A stretch of 42,035 bases of DNA, taken from assembly GCA_029860075.1 (NCBI GenBank), contig JAOUBX010000041.1, forward strand, positions 1 through 42,035, in the 5' to 3' direction. Below the pieces are notes generated by a model that saw only the letters and a list, made by a program, of their open reading frames with translations, had not been told where the DNA came from and ran no database searches. The first letter of the stretch is position 1, and every line of letters starts with the position of its first letter. Both the position numbers and the translations under genes were made by a program. This DNA comes from Deltaproteobacteria bacterium. Its GTDB lineage: Bacteria; Desulfobacterota; JADFVX01. Positions 40,743 to 42,035 of this stretch are shown here, one piece after another.

Positions 40743-42035
40743 TTACTTGCTTACAACCACATTCACCAGTTTTCCGGGAACGACAATAACCTTCCTCACC
40801 TGCATTCCGACGGTATGTTTTGATACGTTAGCATCAGCCAGGGCTTTGGTCTTGACCTCCTCTTCAGAGAATCCGGGAGATAGGGTAATCCTGCCTCTTA
40901 CCTTGCCGTTTACCTGGACAACAATGGTAATTTCATCTTCCACCGTTGCAGATTTATCGAAGGAAGGCCATTTGGCATGGGCTACCCTACCCTCCTTACC
41001 GAGAGTCATCCAGAGCTCTTCCGAAATGTGAGGAACAAAGGGTGCAACAAGGAGGATAACGGCCTCGACAGCCTCTTTCATGACCTCCTTCGACTTTTCA
41101 TCTTTCGCTTCAAAGGGGTAGATGGTGTTAACAAGCTCCATAACGGCGCTGATTGCCGTATTGAAATGAAACCTGTCCTGCAAATCTTCCGTTACTTTTT
41201 TGATTGTCTGGTGCGTCTTTCTTCGAAGCGCTTTGGCATTTCCTTCAAGCCCCTCCCCGGTGCATTCCCCTGCTCCCTTCAGATCATCAAGCCTGTCATA
41301 AACCATACGCCAGACCCTGTTTAAGAAGCGGTAGGCACCTTCAACACCGGCCTCATTCCATTCGAGATCCTTCTCCGGCGGTGCAGCAAAAAGGGAAAAG
41401 AGCCTCGCCGTATCGGCTCCGTAATAAGCAATAAGGTGATCAGGATCAACAGTGTTTTTCTTCGATTTGGACATCTTCTCCGTACGTCCCGTAAGGACGC
41501 CCTTGTCGCACTTGATACACTTGCCGTCCACCACCTCTTCGGGAGCCAGCCAGCCATGATCGGGACACTGGTTTGACTCCATACAAACCATTCCCTGGGT
41601 AAGCAGGTTGGTAAAAGGCTCATCACCGGAAACCATGCCCAGATCCCTTAATACCTTGTGGAAAAAGCGGGCATAAAGAAGGTGCATAACGGCATGCTCC
41701 ACACCACCGATATATTGATCGACAGGGAGCCAGTAATCTGTCTTTTCCTTATGGACAGGGCCTTCCGTAAATCTCGGCGAAGCATACCGTGCGTAGTACC
41801 AGGATGACTCGACAAAGGTATCCATCGTGTCAGTTTCACGCTGTGCATCACCGCCGCAGGTGGGGCATTTTGTATTAACAAAGGACTCGATGGCAGCAAG
41901 AGGTGAAAGCGCCTTTGCATCGAAGTTGATATTTTCCGGCAACGCAACGGGAAGCTGATCTTCCGGAACAGGCAGGGCGCCACATTTCTTACAATTAATT
42001 ATAGGGATGGGCGCTCCCCAGTAGCGCTGTCTCGA
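40743..42035 (-). CDS. leuS: Leucyl-tRNA synthetase, C-terminal part (cut by the window edge)
   Basis: The frame is open to the last base of the window, so 431 codons of the C-terminal half are seen and the N-terminal half lies outside. The first visible residues, [15 protein letters not shown], belong to the conserved SRQRYWG block of LeuS. A zinc-ribbon-like CKKCG and CPTCGG pair, then [12 protein letters not shown], the KMSKS loop ([18 protein letters not shown]), the anticodon-binding domain and the C-terminal domain ([14 protein letters not shown]) follow. The enzyme charges tRNA-Leu. It heads the leuS-lptE-holA operon. Confidence 0.96.
   Translation of the reverse strand, partial: SRQRYWGAPIPIINCKKCGALPVPEDQLPVALPENINFDAKALSPLAAIESFVNTKCPTCGGDAQRETDTMDTFVESSWYYARYASPRFTEGPVHKEKTDYWLPVDQYIGGVEHAVMHLLYARFFHKVLRDLGMVSGDEPFTNLLTQGMVCMESNQCPDHGWLAPEEVVDGKCIKCDKGVLTGRTEKMSKSKKNTVDPDHLIAYYGADTARLFSLFAAPPEKDLEWNEAGVEGAYRFLNRVWRMVYDRLDDLKGAGECTGEGLEGNAKALRRKTHQTIKKVTEDLQDRFHFNTAISAVMELVNTIYPFEAKDEKSKEVMKEAVEAVILLVAPFVPHISEELWMTLGKEGRVAHAKWPSFDKSATVEDEITIVVQVNGKVRGRITLSPGFSEEEVKTKALADANVSKHTVGMQVRKVIVVPGKLVNVVVSK

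Overview
The window looks like a chromosomal segment of an anaerobic, Gram-negative bacterium, most likely Desulfobacterota (the former deltaproteobacteria). The reasons are the gene orders mutS-amiC-glnD-xerD and leuS-lptE-holA beside rpsT, two LPS-export permeases, outer-membrane proteins, a CxxCH cytochrome remnant, corrinoid methyl-transfer genes, a fumarate-reductase-like redox module, and frequent TTG starts. The species cannot be named from the sequence alone. No rRNA, tRNA or CRISPR array was seen.

Layout. (1) 176-3652, minus strand: a coupled three-gene redox operon of an SdhB/FrdB-like iron-sulfur protein, an FrdA-like flavoprotein and a NuoF-like NADH-binding subunit, with no membrane anchor. 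(2) 3992-8081: two paralogous corrinoid proteins, one coupled to a MtaA/UroD-family methyltransferase, a cytochrome fragment with no export signal, and a small lipoprotein with a decayed copy of itself. This looks like a partly decayed segmental duplication. (3) 8289-18760: an accessory island built on a type I restriction-modification locus (hsdM, hsdS, hsdR), a YgjP-like metallopeptidase, a four-helix-bundle protein, a GxxExxY protein, a DUF559 endonuclease-like protein, a one-TRD specificity protein with a Cys4 tail, and an unknown 103-aa protein. The DUF559 and GxxExxY genes are each bracketed by inverted repeats of their own family, and the four-helix gene shares a short repeat with hsdS. 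(4) 18842-21307: a candidate small RNA and a secreted protein with thrombospondin type 3 repeats. (5) 21381-29440, minus strand: mutS, amiC, glnD, xerD. (6) 29840-32934: queH, divergent from lptF-lptG. (7) 33236-35941: two outer-membrane proteins, one broken by an apparent one-base frameshift. (8) 36077-42035: metK-ahcY, rpsT, and leuS (cut by the window edge)-lptE-holA.

How the parts fit. MetK and AhcY make and recycle the methyl-donor pool. LptE, LptF and LptG belong to one LPS-export machine. MutS, XerD and HolA serve replication and repair. The redox operon would plausibly carry electrons from NADH through FMN and Fe-S clusters to FAD and a fumarate-like acceptor in the cytoplasm. The corrinoid/UroD pair would move methyl groups, but no substrate-specific methyltransferase is present. 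Small palindromic repeats of several families are dense between 6.2 and 15.8 kb and at 29.6-30.5 kb. They mark this as a rearranged accessory zone inside otherwise conserved housekeeping DNA.
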